Shown: piece by piece, positions 8,601-16,322 of the stretch | How positions within the stretch are numbered: position 1 is the stretch's first letter | How the letters are laid out: every line of letters starts with the position of its first letter | From: DATKCA01 sp035544675 | Lineage (GTDB): Bacteria; Acidobacteriota; Thermoanaerobaculia; Gp7-AA8 | Assembly: GCA_035544675.1 (NCBI GenBank) | Contig: DATKCA010000288.1 | Coordinates: 1-37,855, forward strand | Direction: 5' to 3' | Length of the DNA: 37,855 nucleotides | Notes under the pieces: generated by a model | The model's database searches: none | The model's input: only the letters and a program-made list of their open reading frames with translations | Told to the model about the DNA's origin: nothing | Position numbers and translations under genes: made by a program

Positions 8601-10543
8601 TCGACATCCCGCTGCCACGCGCGGATGAACGTGTCCTGGAACTTCTGCTTGACGGGGCGAAGATCGTCCTGCATCCCCTCCGCGGACAGGCTGAAATCGC
8701 GGATGCGGACCGGCTCGGAAACGCCGAGAGGCTGCACCTCGTACGGCACCTCGGACTCGACCTTGACGCCCATGTTCTCCAGCCGCGGCATGAGCTCGGA
8801 GAGCGGGACCGGATCGCCGGAGTGAATGATCTTGACATGGAACTGACGCTGATCGGTTCGGTGTCGGTAGAGATCCACCATCAGCTTGCCGGTGGCCAGC
8901 ACCTCCTCCACCCGCCCCAGGTCGTACAGCGCGGCAGGGGCGCTGAAGCGTTCCTGGTATGCCATCGGGAAGGCTTTCTTGTAGCGCTTGTGCAGCTCGA
9001 TGCCCGCCTCTTCCCCCCGTGCCTGGGTCAGCGCATCCAGCAACCGGTCGCTCCACGTCCTGGCCGCCTCGGCCAGATACGCTTCGACGCGGCGGAGGTC
9101 GGGATCGGGGATCCTTCCCGGCGTGGTCTTGATGACGAACAGCCCGCGCCCCAGCGCGGAGCTCGTGGTGAGCTGGTCATAGACGGCGGCATCGCGCCCC
9201 TCGAACGCCTCTTCCAGGATGGCGCGCGCTCGCTCCTTGAAGTCGGGCGTGTAGCGGTCGCGCGGCACGAACACGTGGCAGGATACGAAGCGCTCGAAGA
9301 CGTCCTTGCGCACGAAGAGCGCCACGCGCTGCCGTTCCTGCAGCAGCAGGATGCCGCGGGCGATGTCGAAGAGGTCGTTGTCGGTGATCTGCAGGAACTC
9401 GTCACGCGGGAACGTCTCCAGGATCTCCACGAGCGCTTTCCCGTTGTGGCTGTGCGGGTCGAGTCCGGCCCGGTCGAGCGTCCGCTTGAACTTCAGGCGC
9501 AGCATCGGGATGTCGCGGACGCTGCGGCTGTACGCGGCCGACGCGAAGAGACCCAGGAAGCGATCCTCGCCGATGAGGTTGCCGGCGGCGTCATAGCGCT
9601 TGATCCCGATGCGGTCCATCGGCACGGGACGGTGAATCTTGCTCAGGCTGTTGGCCTTCGTGATGATGAGCAGGTCCTTGCGCCGCGCATATTCGCTGAA
9701 CTCCCTGCTCAGCGGCTCGGCGCCGCGCTGCGTCGACTCCGGGCGGATTTCCCGCAGGATTCCGAGCCCGGTGCCCTGGACCGGCGGGAGATAGTCCTGA
9801 CCGCCCTTGGTCTCGAAACCGTAGCGGCGGTAGCCGAGGAAGATGAAGTTCCCGTGGTCCAGCCAGCGCAGGAAGTCGCGCGCCTCCTCCACTTCCTCCT
9901 CCGGCATCGGAAGGTTGACGCCTTCGATCTCCGCGATGTCCGCGCTCAGCCGCTCGCGCATCGTGAGCCAGTCGGCCACTGCCAGGCGGACCTGCTCGAG
10001 GACCTCCTCGATGCCTTTCCGGATCGACTCGAGCTCGGCCGCTTCCGTCTCCTGGTCGATCTCGAAATGCATGTACGACTCGACCACCACGTCGCTCGTC
10101 GCACTGAGCGTGTCCATGACTTCGCGGCGCTTGCCCTTGCTGTCGCGCACCACCCGCAGCACGGGATGCAGCAGCAGGTGGATCTTCCGGTCGCGGCGGG
10201 TGATCTCGGCGCTGACCGAGTCGACGAGGAACGGCATGTCGTCGTTGACCACCTCCACCACGGTGTGCTCCAGCCCCCACCCGTTCTTCTCCACCGATGG
10301 ATTGAAGAGCCGGACGCGTGGAACACCGGGCTTGCGCTCCGCACCGAGCTCCCACAACGACAGTGCGCCGCCCAGAAGCGTCTCCAGCGATGTGTAGATG
10401 ATGTCGTCGGGCGCGACGTGCGCGAAGTAACGCCGCACGAAATGCTCGATGCTGTCCGCAAGGCCGGCGCCGGCCCGATTGCGGGCTTCAGCCGTGAGCC
10501 GGTCGATGAGATCGGCCTTGCGCTGCTCTGCTGTCATGGACAT
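5672..10543 (-). CDS. gdhB: Large NAD-specific glutamate dehydrogenase (mixed origin)
   Basis: At 1623 residues this is the size of the L-GDH180/GDH-NAD class, which oxidatively deaminates glutamate to 2-oxoglutarate with NAD in the cytoplasm. The long N-terminal regulatory part (about 1-700, ACT-like) includes VVEVVNDDMPFLVDSV near residue 70. The catalytic core has ARGGIRWSDRREDFR and VPMGSKGGFVVK (about 825-860), PPDVVRRDPDDPYLVVAADKG, GYDHKKMGITAKGAW, IGIGDMSGDVFGNGML and ECDLLYFGGIGTY, then a helical C-terminal domain. An AGGAGAGG site (10547-10554) supports a start at 10543, or at 10537 six bases in. Codon choice, repeat neighbourhood and gene context change inside the conserved core (about 7.4-7.9 kb) with the frame intact. 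The N-terminal half matches the right part and the C-terminal half the left part. The complete protein may therefore not exist in either organism. Confidence 0.9.
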   Translation of the reverse strand: MSMTAEQRKADLIDRLTAEARNRAGAGLADSIEHFVRRYFAHVAPDDIIYTSLETLLGGALSLWELGAERKPGVPRVRLFNPSVEKNGWGLEHTVVEVVNDDMPFLVDSVSAEITRRDRKIHLLLHPVLRVVRDSKGKRREVMDTLSATSDVVVESYMHFEIDQETEAAELESIRKGIEEVLEQVRLAVADWLTMRERLSADIAEIEGVNLPMPEEEVEEARDFLRWLDHGNFIFLGYRRYGFETKGGQDYLPPVQGTGLGILREIRPESTQRGAEPLSREFSEYARRKDLLIITKANSLSKIHRPVPMDRIGIKRYDAAGNLIGEDRFLGLFASAAYSRSVRDIPMLRLKFKRTLDRAGLDPHSHNGKALVEILETFPRDEFLQITDNDLFDIARGILLLQERQRVALFVRKDVFERFVSCHVFVPRDRYTPDFKERARAILEEAFEGRDAAVYDQLTTSSALGRGLFVIKTTPGRIPDPDLRRVEAYLAEAARTWSDRLLDALTQARGEEAGIELHKRYKKAFPMAYQERFSAPAALYDLGRVEEVLATGKLMVDLYRHRTDQRQFHVKIIHSGDPVPLSELMPRLENMGVKVESEVPYEVQPLGVSEPVRIRDFSLSAEGMQDDLRPVKQKFQDTFIRAWQRDVENDGFNRLVLAAELEWHEIVILRAYCKYIRQIGVNLSEAYIQSSLANNPEIARMIVKLFATHFDPEQGPPALRAAGATAQGGRYLATMSLRSQISDALETVSNPDEDRILRLYVTLIEATLRTNYYQREANGERKSYVSFKFDSAGIRELPLPRPMFEIFVYAPFMEGIHLRAGKVARGGIRWSDRREDFRTEILGLMKAQNVKNVVIVPMGSKGGFVVKNPSADRETYGREGIASYKTLLRGMLDITDNLRGDEVIAPPDVVRRDPDDPYLVVAADKGTATFSDIANGVSAEYGFWLGDAFASGGSAGYDHKKMGITAKGAWISVMRHFREMGIDTQSQDFTVIGIGDMSGDVFGNGMLLSPHIRLMAAFDHRHIFIDPEPDAGKSFIERKRLFDLPRSSWADYDKALISKGGGVFERSAKAVPISPEMKRRFGLDKDWLSPINLMRTLLAAECDLLYFGGIGTYVKSADERHAEVGDRANDAIRVDGRELRAKVIAEGANLGMTQRGRVEYARLGAGGKGGRINTDAIDNSAGVDCSDHEVNIKILLSKPMAEGALTLAARNKLLAEMTDEVGELVLRDNYLQTGCLSVSSRIAPAALDRHWRFMKALEKAGRLDRAVEFLPDDEVMAERQSAGEGLTRPEMAVLLAYSKIALYDALLNSDLPDDPHLAGDLLRYFPGVLRERYRDAALAHRLRREIVATHTTNSIINRAGITFIHEVEGETGAAAADIARGYILGRDAFDLRAIWTNIEAHDGKVPAERQVRALLEAGRFAKRAAKWFLQHAVRPIAMAAEIERYRAPLAALAEALPSLLPADASAALSADIEGQIKAGFAPPLATRLALLPRLVGLAEIVRLANGMGGDPASVARVYFPVGGRFGLDWLRDAASNLRSATAQHWDRMALAAIVDDLYGHQFALTRAILASGEGEDRIEAWAKERGALVAQAAKLVDDVRAAGTTDLAMLAVANRQLRALVGS
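7400..7900. other. Probable composition junction inside the GDH gene
   Basis: On the coding strand, codons to the right of about 7.85 kb use GGA, TCC, CGG and GCT freely (for example in the stretch around 7.93-8.07 kb). To the left of about 7.4 kb they are almost only GGC, GCC/GCG and CGC, with more TAT and GAT. The interval between encodes the most conserved part of the enzyme, so the exact switch point cannot be placed by eye. Left neighbours and repeats look alphaproteobacterial; right neighbours and repeats look Acidobacteriota-like. A metagenome assembly chimera or a homologous gene conversion would both look like this. Confidence 0.6.
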
Positions 10544-10591
10544 CCACCTCTCCTGAGGGCTGGTGCGACTGCGGACGCTTATTCTAAGGCC

Positions 10592-10619
10592 GAGGCCCGA
10601 GGCCCGAGGCCCGAGGCTC
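10592..10619. repeat. Short tandem repeat, heptamer GAGGCCC x4
   Basis: Three exact copies of GAGGCCC and a fourth with one change (GAGGCTC) run head to tail between the GDH start and the M28 stop. This short slippage-type repeat lies in the 82-bp gap of a minus-strand gene pair and shows no coding role. Confidence 0.8.
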
Positions 10620-10625
10620 TCAAAC

Positions 10626-12239
10626 CTACCGCCGCCGTCCGAACTTCTCGCCGAAGTAGTTCCCGGGCGTCCAGGCGGGCGGGGCCGTGCGGTTGGCGGC
10701 TTCCACGGCGACCAGATAATTGAATTTCGCCAGCAGTGCGCCCATCGAATAATCGATGTTCTGCCCCAGGTCGTCCTGGGGCGAGTGATAAATCGTACGG
10801 AACCACGTGAGGTTGGCGGCGAGCACATCCGTCTTCCCGTCCACAGGCTTGTAGCCGAGGTTCGCGTAGAGGGCGGGGACGCCGGCCTTCACGAAAGGGT
10901 ACTGGTCGCTCCGGACGAAGATCACCTCGTCGGGATAGGGCTCGGGGCTGATCTCGAGGTTCATCGCCGCGGCGACCTTCCTGGCCATGACTCCGAGGTC
11001 CGAGACCTCCATCCCGAGCGGCACGACGTCGCGGACGGCGTGGAGCATCAGGATCTGATCGATGTTGATGTTGCCGACCACCTGCCTGATCGGAACGGTC
11101 GGATTGTTGGCGAAGTAGTCGGCGCCGCGAAGGCCCTTCTCCTCGGCGGTCGTGGCCAGGAAGATGATCGAGCGCCGCGGTCGGGCCGGCCGGGACGTGA
11201 ATGCCCTGGCGATCTCGAGGAGCGCGGCGATCCCGGAGGCGTTGTCCAGAGCGCCGTTGTTGATGGTGTCGCCGTTCACCGGATCGCTGACGCCGAGGTG
11301 GTCGAGGTGAGACGAGATGACGAGGTACTCGTTACGCAGCTTCGGATCGGAGCCCTGGAGCACGCCGACGACGTTCGGGCTCTGGACGCGCTCGTGCGCG
11401 CTGGAAAGCTGGATCGAGGCGCGGACGGGAAGCTCGGCAGCCCGCAGCGTACCGCTCTCCAGCTCGGAGACGATCTGGTCGTACGTCCGGCCGCTGTTCG
11501 CGAACAGCATCTCGGTCGCGCCGACGCTCAGCGTGACCGTGTGGCTCACGTCGGCCAGCGCGGCGTGCGGCTGTCCATCCTCCTTCAACCAGTGCATCGA
11601 GCCGAGCTTGTTCTGGCGGACCCTCCGGTCCCACGGCACGCGCTGGGCATCGGCGCGGGTATTCAGCACGATCACACCGGCAGCGCCGTGCGCGGAGGCA
11701 TTCTCGATCTTCAGAAGACTCGAGCTGTAGTGCGCGCGGACAGTGTTGGCGAACTTCGCCGGAGCGCCGGAGAAATACGCGACGATCTTCTGTCGCACGT
11801 CCACGCCCGCGTAGTCGTCGTGGCCGAGCTCCGGAGCCGTCACCCCGTATCCGACCAGGACCACGCGGCCAGCCAGCAGGCTCTTCTCCGGATACAGCGG
11901 ATCGCCGGTCGTGGCGAACCCTTCGCCGAAGCGAAAGCGGATCGGCCGTCCGTTGTCGGGCAAGAGAGTCAGCTCCGAGTCGCGGCTCGGCATGGTCTTG
12001 CGGAACGGGATGGTCTGGTAGTAGCTCGTGCCGGCGCCGGGAGCGATTCCGGCCGCCTCGAGTTGCGCTGAGACGTAGGCGGCAGCCAGCTCATAGCCGC
12101 GCGTCCCGGTCCCCCGCCCTTCCAGCAGATCGCTGGCCAGGAACCGCATGTGGCCGCGGATCGCCTCCGCGCTGAATTCCTCTCCGTTTGCTGCCGCGGT
12201 GATCAAGAGCACTGCGGCCACTGCGATCCCTTTGATCAT
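10626..12239 (-). CDS. Secreted M28-family metallopeptidase with PA domain
   Basis: This is a probable di-zinc aminopeptidase of 537 residues acting outside the cytoplasm. A signal peptide (about 1-19, hydrophobic IAVAAVLLITAAANG) precedes EFSAEAIRGHMRFLASDLLEGRGTG, the usual M28 opening. A PA domain fits about 120-220 (VVLVGYG to GVIVLNT). Zinc and catalytic residues of the M28 core are visible: H311 (SSHLDHLG), D332 (GALDNASG), E366/E367 (TTAEEKGL), D394 (NINIDQ) and H485 (TIYHSPQDD). The ATG at 12239 gives the signal peptide; the reading frame stays open far upstream, but that part runs through the inverted-repeat element and antisense to the next gene. No Shine-Dalgarno is present, because the element touches the start codon. 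Confidence 0.93.
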   Translation of the reverse strand: MIKGIAVAAVLLITAAANGEEFSAEAIRGHMRFLASDLLEGRGTGTRGYELAAAYVSAQLEAAGIAPGAGTSYYQTIPFRKTMPSRDSELTLLPDNGRPIRFRFGEGFATTGDPLYPEKSLLAGRVVLVGYGVTAPELGHDDYAGVDVRQKIVAYFSGAPAKFANTVRAHYSSSLLKIENASAHGAAGVIVLNTRADAQRVPWDRRVRQNKLGSMHWLKEDGQPHAALADVSHTVTLSVGATEMLFANSGRTYDQIVSELESGTLRAAELPVRASIQLSSAHERVQSPNVVGVLQGSDPKLRNEYLVISSHLDHLGVSDPVNGDTINNGALDNASGIAALLEIARAFTSRPARPRRSIIFLATTAEEKGLRGADYFANNPTVPIRQVVGNINIDQILMLHAVRDVVPLGMEVSDLGVMARKVAAAMNLEISPEPYPDEVIFVRSDQYPFVKAGVPALYANLGYKPVDGKTDVLAANLTWFRTIYHSPQDDLGQNIDYSMGALLAKFNYLVAVEAANRTAPPAWTPGNYFGEKFGRRR

Positions 12240-12392
12240 GGGGTCAGGTCTTGCCTTTTCCCTTTTTCTACGACAAGTAGAGCTTCCGAGAGAGCAGCGA
12301 ACGCCGGCGGCTGGTGGTCTTCCGGCTGAAGAGCCATCCCACCCGAGAATTCTACATAGAGTAGGAAAAGGGAAAAGGCAAGACCTGACCCC
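12240..12392. mobile_element. 153-bp palindromic element with 32-bp inverted ends
   Basis: Ends at 12240-12271 and 12361-12392 are inverted copies matching at 31 of 32 positions, beginning GGGGTCAGGTC and running through CCTTTTCCCTTTT. The interior has no gene. One end touches the M28 start codon and the other ends 20 bp from the stop of the upstream gene. A related half copy lies at 30400-30442. GGGGTCAGG-ended sequences are known to me as dispersed non-coding repeats, often linked to REP/IS200-type transposases; no transposase is in this window. On the minus strand the interior holds an extended -10-like TGTAGAAT (12349-12356), so it may supply a promoter to the M28 gene. Confidence 0.7.
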
Positions 12393-12412
12393 CATCAGCG
12401 CGCTTGACCCCA

Positions 12413-14197
12413 TCAGCGTGCTCCCCACGAGAGAAAGCGGAGGCGCAGTCCGCGATTCTCCCCTTCCTCGAGCACAGTCTGGTCGATGGAGAGCTCGAGC
12501 ACGTTGGTCGCGCCAGCGGGCGCCGGGACCACGTGGTAGTCGGGGTACGCGACGTCGGTGGTCATCTGCAGCTGATCGACCACCTTGCCGTTCAACGCGA
12601 TCGTGACTCGCGGATGCGTTTCGACGAGATCCGCCGGAATGTCGAACTGCAGCCGCAGGACTGTGTCGCCGCTCGCAGGCGGCAGATGCGTCTCCGAGCG
12701 CGCGCCCATCCAGCGGAATTCGTCCATGCCCTCGCGATACGGCGCACGCCATCCGGAGACGAAGTCCGCCGTTCGGGTGACGGGCTGAAAGACCACTTCG
12801 AAGTAGTGCCGGCGCGCGATGTTCCACAGATTGCCGCGCCGGCGTTGAAACAGGAATCCCTCCGGCGCGCGATCGGTGACCTCCGCCAGCAGAAACGAAC
12901 GATCCACAGGCGTGAGCGGAAGGGCGCGGTCGTCCTTCACGCGGATGAACGACAGCTCCGGCGCGTCGTACTCCACGAACGGCGTCATCGAGTAGCCGAT
13001 GAACAGAGTGTCCCGGCCGGGCACGAACTGCTGCCGCACCGTGTCCACGGCCTGCACGGGTGGGCTGATGTGACGGCGCACCGGCCCGAGCGCGGGAAGG
13101 GTCCACGCTGCGAATGCGGTCACGACGGCTCCGCCGAGAACGAATTCGGCGACGCGAGCCTGCCGCACCGTTCTCGATATGCCGTCCGCGACGAGGAGTG
13201 CGAACATCGGCTGGTACCCGATCGAGAACCGGGTGATGCTGAAACGGTCCAGAATCAGCCACGCGAAGATCGCGAAGGGCGCGAACATGAGCAGCGTGAG
13301 GAGCACCGGCCGGTCCCGCGTTCGCGCCGCGCCGGCGAGCGACACGATCACGAACAGCGTGGCCACGATGCTCATCGCCCCCGACTGGTACTGCTTGGTA
13401 AAGAAATGAAGGAAGAGCCGCCACAACGGCGGCCGGTCCGGGCTGCGGAAGGAGTCGATCCTGGCGATGTAGTCGCCGTGCGCCCGGACCGTGCTGACAT
13501 ACGCGGAGAGATCACCCGTTGCGTACACCGCTCCGCCGAATGCCAGGCCGGTGACGACGATGCCGATCAGAACGGCCACGAGGACTTCAACCGGCCTTCG
13601 CCGCAACGTGGCCAGCGCCCCCGGCAGCAGTCCGACGAGAAGATTCTGCGGGCGCATGCCGATCGCCAGCGCCAGAAGAAACGTGCCCAGCCAGTACGCG
13701 TTTCGCGATTCCCGGCCTCGCAGCAGAAACACCGCCGCCCACACGACGAGAACGATCGAGGGCACGTCGCTGAACGCCGTGCCGCCGAAGAAGAGAACAT
13801 TCGGGAAGAACGCGAAGACCGCGCCCGCCACGACCGACGTCTCGAAGCGGAACTTCAGCTCCCGCGCCAGAAAGAAGACGGCCGGAAACGCGAACACGCC
13901 GGCGATGAGGCTGATCGTCTGCAGGGCCCGGAAATCGCTGTCGGCGACGAGCCGCACCAGCTTGGCCATGCCGATGAAGACCGGGAAGCCGGGCGGATGG
14001 GGGTGGTGATTGGTGACGTCGTACTCGCGCATTCCGAGGCTGAAGAGAGCCTCGTCCCAGTCCCAGATCGAGCGGGCCCGCGCGGCGAAGCGGGAGAGCG
14101 CGCAAACCACCGCGACGATCCAGAAGATGAGTGGAGCGTTCCTGCCGGCCGTCGAACGGCGGCCGGCAGGGCCGCCGCTCCACTCAGGCACGGACAT
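12413..14197 (-). CDS. Polytopic glycosyltransferase-like membrane protein
   Basis: This 594-residue integral membrane protein resembles the ArnT/PMT-like (GT-C) glycosyltransferases, which use lipid-linked sugar donors at the outer face of the inner membrane. An acidic motif in the first loop (RSIWDWDEALFSLGMREYD) and PHPPGFPVFIGMAKLV fit the GT-C pattern. About 10-11 hydrophobic helices follow up to roughly residue 375, then a soluble, beta-rich C-terminal region of about 200 residues ending in LRLRFLSWGAR. Donor and acceptor cannot be read. The ATG at 14197 overlaps the stop of the fadJ-like gene by 14 nt and has no clear ribosome site. The first 20 codons are made by a strong DNA palindrome and are Gly/Arg-rich, so this N-terminus is unusual. 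Confidence 0.75.
   Translation of the reverse strand: MSVPEWSGGPAGRRSTAGRNAPLIFWIVAVVCALSRFAARARSIWDWDEALFSLGMREYDVTNHHPHPPGFPVFIGMAKLVRLVADSDFRALQTISLIAGVFAFPAVFFLARELKFRFETSVVAGAVFAFFPNVLFFGGTAFSDVPSIVLVVWAAVFLLRGRESRNAYWLGTFLLALAIGMRPQNLLVGLLPGALATLRRRPVEVLVAVLIGIVVTGLAFGGAVYATGDLSAYVSTVRAHGDYIARIDSFRSPDRPPLWRLFLHFFTKQYQSGAMSIVATLFVIVSLAGAARTRDRPVLLTLLMFAPFAIFAWLILDRFSITRFSIGYQPMFALLVADGISRTVRQARVAEFVLGGAVVTAFAAWTLPALGPVRRHISPPVQAVDTVRQQFVPGRDTLFIGYSMTPFVEYDAPELSFIRVKDDRALPLTPVDRSFLLAEVTDRAPEGFLFQRRRGNLWNIARRHYFEVVFQPVTRTADFVSGWRAPYREGMDEFRWMGARSETHLPPASGDTVLRLQFDIPADLVETHPRVTIALNGKVVDQLQMTTDVAYPDYHVVPAPAGATNVLELSIDQTVLEEGENRGLRLRFLSWGAR
14129..14185. repeat. Palindrome across the fadJ stop / membrane-protein start
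   Basis: GAGTGGAGCG (14129-14138) pairs with CGCTCCACTC (14176-14185), and CCTGCCGGCCG (14141-14151) with CGGCCGGCAGG (14160-14170), with a short bulge. The hairpin spans the stop codon of the fadJ-like gene and the first codons of the next gene. It may be a REP-like insertion that was read into the coding sequence, or a structure that modulates translation of the downstream gene. Confidence 0.7.
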
Positions 14198-16322
14198 ACG
14201 CTGAATGGAACTTTCCGTCCTTCTCCGCGAGCCGCACCAGCGGAGCGTTGGGCGCAAAGCGCGCACCGTGCTGCTTCTCCAGCGCCTTCAGACGATCGAC
14301 GACATGCCGCGACCCGAGCGAGTCGGCGTAGCGCAGCAGCCCGCCGCGGAACGGCGGGAAGCCGGTGCCCATGATCATGGCCAGGTCGAGCTCGGCCGCG
14401 GAAGCAATGATCCTCTCCTCGAGGATCAGCGATGCCTCGTTGATCATGGCCAGGATCATCCGTTGCACGACGGCGTTCGAATCGGCCGGGCGAGGGGTGG
14501 AGACGCCGATGAGCCTGTAGACGGCCGGATCGGGTCCCTTCCGCTTGCCGTCCTCGTAGAGATAGAGGCCTTTTCCGTTCTTCTTGCCGAAGCGGCCGTC
14601 GGCGTACAAGGTCTCCACCACCTTCGACTTCTGCAGCCGTCCCGAGAACGCCTCGGCCAGAATGCCGGCGACCTTCGCCGCGACGTCGATGCCCACCTCG
14701 TCGAGCAGCGCCATCGGACCCATCGGCATTCCGAAGTCCACCATGGCCTTGTCGAGCGACTCGATGCTGTTGCCTTCCTCGAGGAGGAAGCCGGACTCGT
14801 TCATGTACGGCGCCAGGACCCGGTTCACGACGAAGCCCGGTCCGTCGTTCGTATACACGACGGTCTTTCCGAGCTTCCGGGCGAAGGCGGCTACGGTGAC
14901 CATGGCGATGTCGGAGGTCTTCTCTCCGCGGATCACCTCGACGAGGGGCATCTTGTCGACCGGATTGAAAAAGTGCATGCCGACCACGTTCTCGGGGCGA
15001 GCGGCTTTGGCGGCGATCCGCGTGATGGGAATGGTCGAGGTGTTCGACGCGAAGATCGCGTCCGGAGCGGCGAGGGCCTCGAACTCGGCCAGGACCTGCT
15101 GCTTGATGTCGAGCTTCTCGACGACGGCCTCGATGGCCAGATCGGCGCGCGCGAATCCGCTCCAGTCCGTCGTGCCGGTGATGCGCGCCAGCTTCCGCTG
15201 CATCTCGCCCTTGTTGATGCGCCGGCGCTCGAGCTTCTTCTTCCAGATCTTCGAGGCCGCCTTCATCCCGCCGGAAATCGCGTTCCAGTTGATGTCGCGC
15301 ATGCGCACCGCCGCGTCGGACTTGTCGGCCACGATGTAGGCGATGCCGCCGCCCATCACGCCGGCGCCGAGGACTCCGACAAAGCCGACCTCGCGCGGTT
15401 TGGCCTTGATCGGATCCTTCTTCGATTCCTCCATGAGGAAGAAGAGGCGCACGAGATTCTGCGCGACGTCGCCCATGATGAGCGGAACGACTTCCTGGAC
15501 TTCCTTCTCCAGGCCGCGCTCGACGCCGGCGGCCATGCCGTGCTCGATGACCTCGATGGCCTTCAGCGGCGCCGGGTAATGCCCGTGCGTCTGCGCGAGC
15601 ACGGCCTTGCGCGCCTTCCCGAAGATGACCTTGCGGCTGATGGGGTTCCCTTCGATGAGAAACTTCGTGCGGCCGCCGCCCTTGCGCTTACCCCGCCCGG
15701 TGAACTGCCTGGCGACGTCGAGCAGGATCGCCGGCGCGACGGTCTCATCCACCAGACCCATCCGCCTGGCGCGCTTCCCGTCCACGGTCTTGCCGTTGAG
15801 GATGATGTCCAGCGCCGCCGGCAGGCCGATGAGCCTGGGCAGTTTGGTCGCCCCTCCCCACGCCGGAAAGATCCCCAGCTTCACCTCGGGCAGACCGATC
15901 GTCGCCCTGGGCGAGTCGGACATGACGCGGTAGTCGCAGCTGATGGCCAGCTCGCAGCCGCCGCCGACGGCGGCGCCATTGATGGCCGCCACGGTCACCT
16001 GCGGCAGTTTCGAGAATCGATGGAGCGTCTGCTGTCCGAAGCGGGTGTACTCGGTGGCCAGCTCGACCGTGGTGGCCTTGCTGAACTCCGAGACGTCGGC
16101 GCCGGCGATGAAGATCGAAGGCTTGCCGGACGCGATGACGATGCGCCTGATCTGGGGCGACTTCTCCATCGTCTCGACGATGCCGGCGAACTCCATCATC
16201 ACCCACGACGAGAACTTGTTCACCTTCTCGCCGGGCAGATCGAACCAGATGACTGCGAGATCGCCCTCGCGCTCGATGCGGAACGCGGTGGCGGCGCGGG
16301 GCGGCGCTTCGATGGCGGTCAT
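14184..16322 (-). CDS. fadJ: Enoyl-CoA hydratase / 3-hydroxyacyl-CoA dehydrogenase (FadB/FadJ type)
   Basis: This two-domain fatty-acid oxidation enzyme (712 residues, normal for FadJ) hydrates trans-2-enoyl-CoA and then oxidises the L-3-hydroxyacyl-CoA with NAD. The crotonase domain (about 1-290) has the oxyanion-hole segment IAGADVSEF and the catalytic glutamates E124 (GGCELAISCDYR) and E146 (LPEVKLGIFPAWGG). The dehydrogenase part has the NAD motif GAGVMG (319-324), SNTSTIPIT and the catalytic histidine H450 (GMHFFNP), then DGPGFVVNR and the C-terminal domain to about 712. Its ATG overlaps the acyl-CoA ligase stop by 4 nt (ATGA), so the two are translationally coupled. FadJ versus FadB cannot be settled by sequence alone. 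Confidence 0.93.
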   Translation of the reverse strand: MTAIEAPPRAATAFRIEREGDLAVIWFDLPGEKVNKFSSWVMMEFAGIVETMEKSPQIRRIVIASGKPSIFIAGADVSEFSKATTVELATEYTRFGQQTLHRFSKLPQVTVAAINGAAVGGGCELAISCDYRVMSDSPRATIGLPEVKLGIFPAWGGATKLPRLIGLPAALDIILNGKTVDGKRARRMGLVDETVAPAILLDVARQFTGRGKRKGGGRTKFLIEGNPISRKVIFGKARKAVLAQTHGHYPAPLKAIEVIEHGMAAGVERGLEKEVQEVVPLIMGDVAQNLVRLFFLMEESKKDPIKAKPREVGFVGVLGAGVMGGGIAYIVADKSDAAVRMRDINWNAISGGMKAASKIWKKKLERRRINKGEMQRKLARITGTTDWSGFARADLAIEAVVEKLDIKQQVLAEFEALAAPDAIFASNTSTIPITRIAAKAARPENVVGMHFFNPVDKMPLVEVIRGEKTSDIAMVTVAAFARKLGKTVVYTNDGPGFVVNRVLAPYMNESGFLLEEGNSIESLDKAMVDFGMPMGPMALLDEVGIDVAAKVAGILAEAFSGRLQKSKVVETLYADGRFGKKNGKGLYLYEDGKRKGPDPAVYRLIGVSTPRPADSNAVVQRMILAMINEASLILEERIIASAAELDLAMIMGTGFPPFRGGLLRYADSLGSRHVVDRLKALEKQHGARFAPNAPLVRLAEKDGKFHSAYVRA

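Noticed and set aside
8552..10723. 723-codon open frame antisense to the GDH gene
   Set aside because: Mirror of a conserved coding region; composition is that of a third-position GC shadow.
10626..13424. N-terminally extended M28 peptidase (932 codons)
   Set aside because: The extension crosses the inverted-repeat element and the membrane-protein gene in another frame; the signal peptide starts at 12239.
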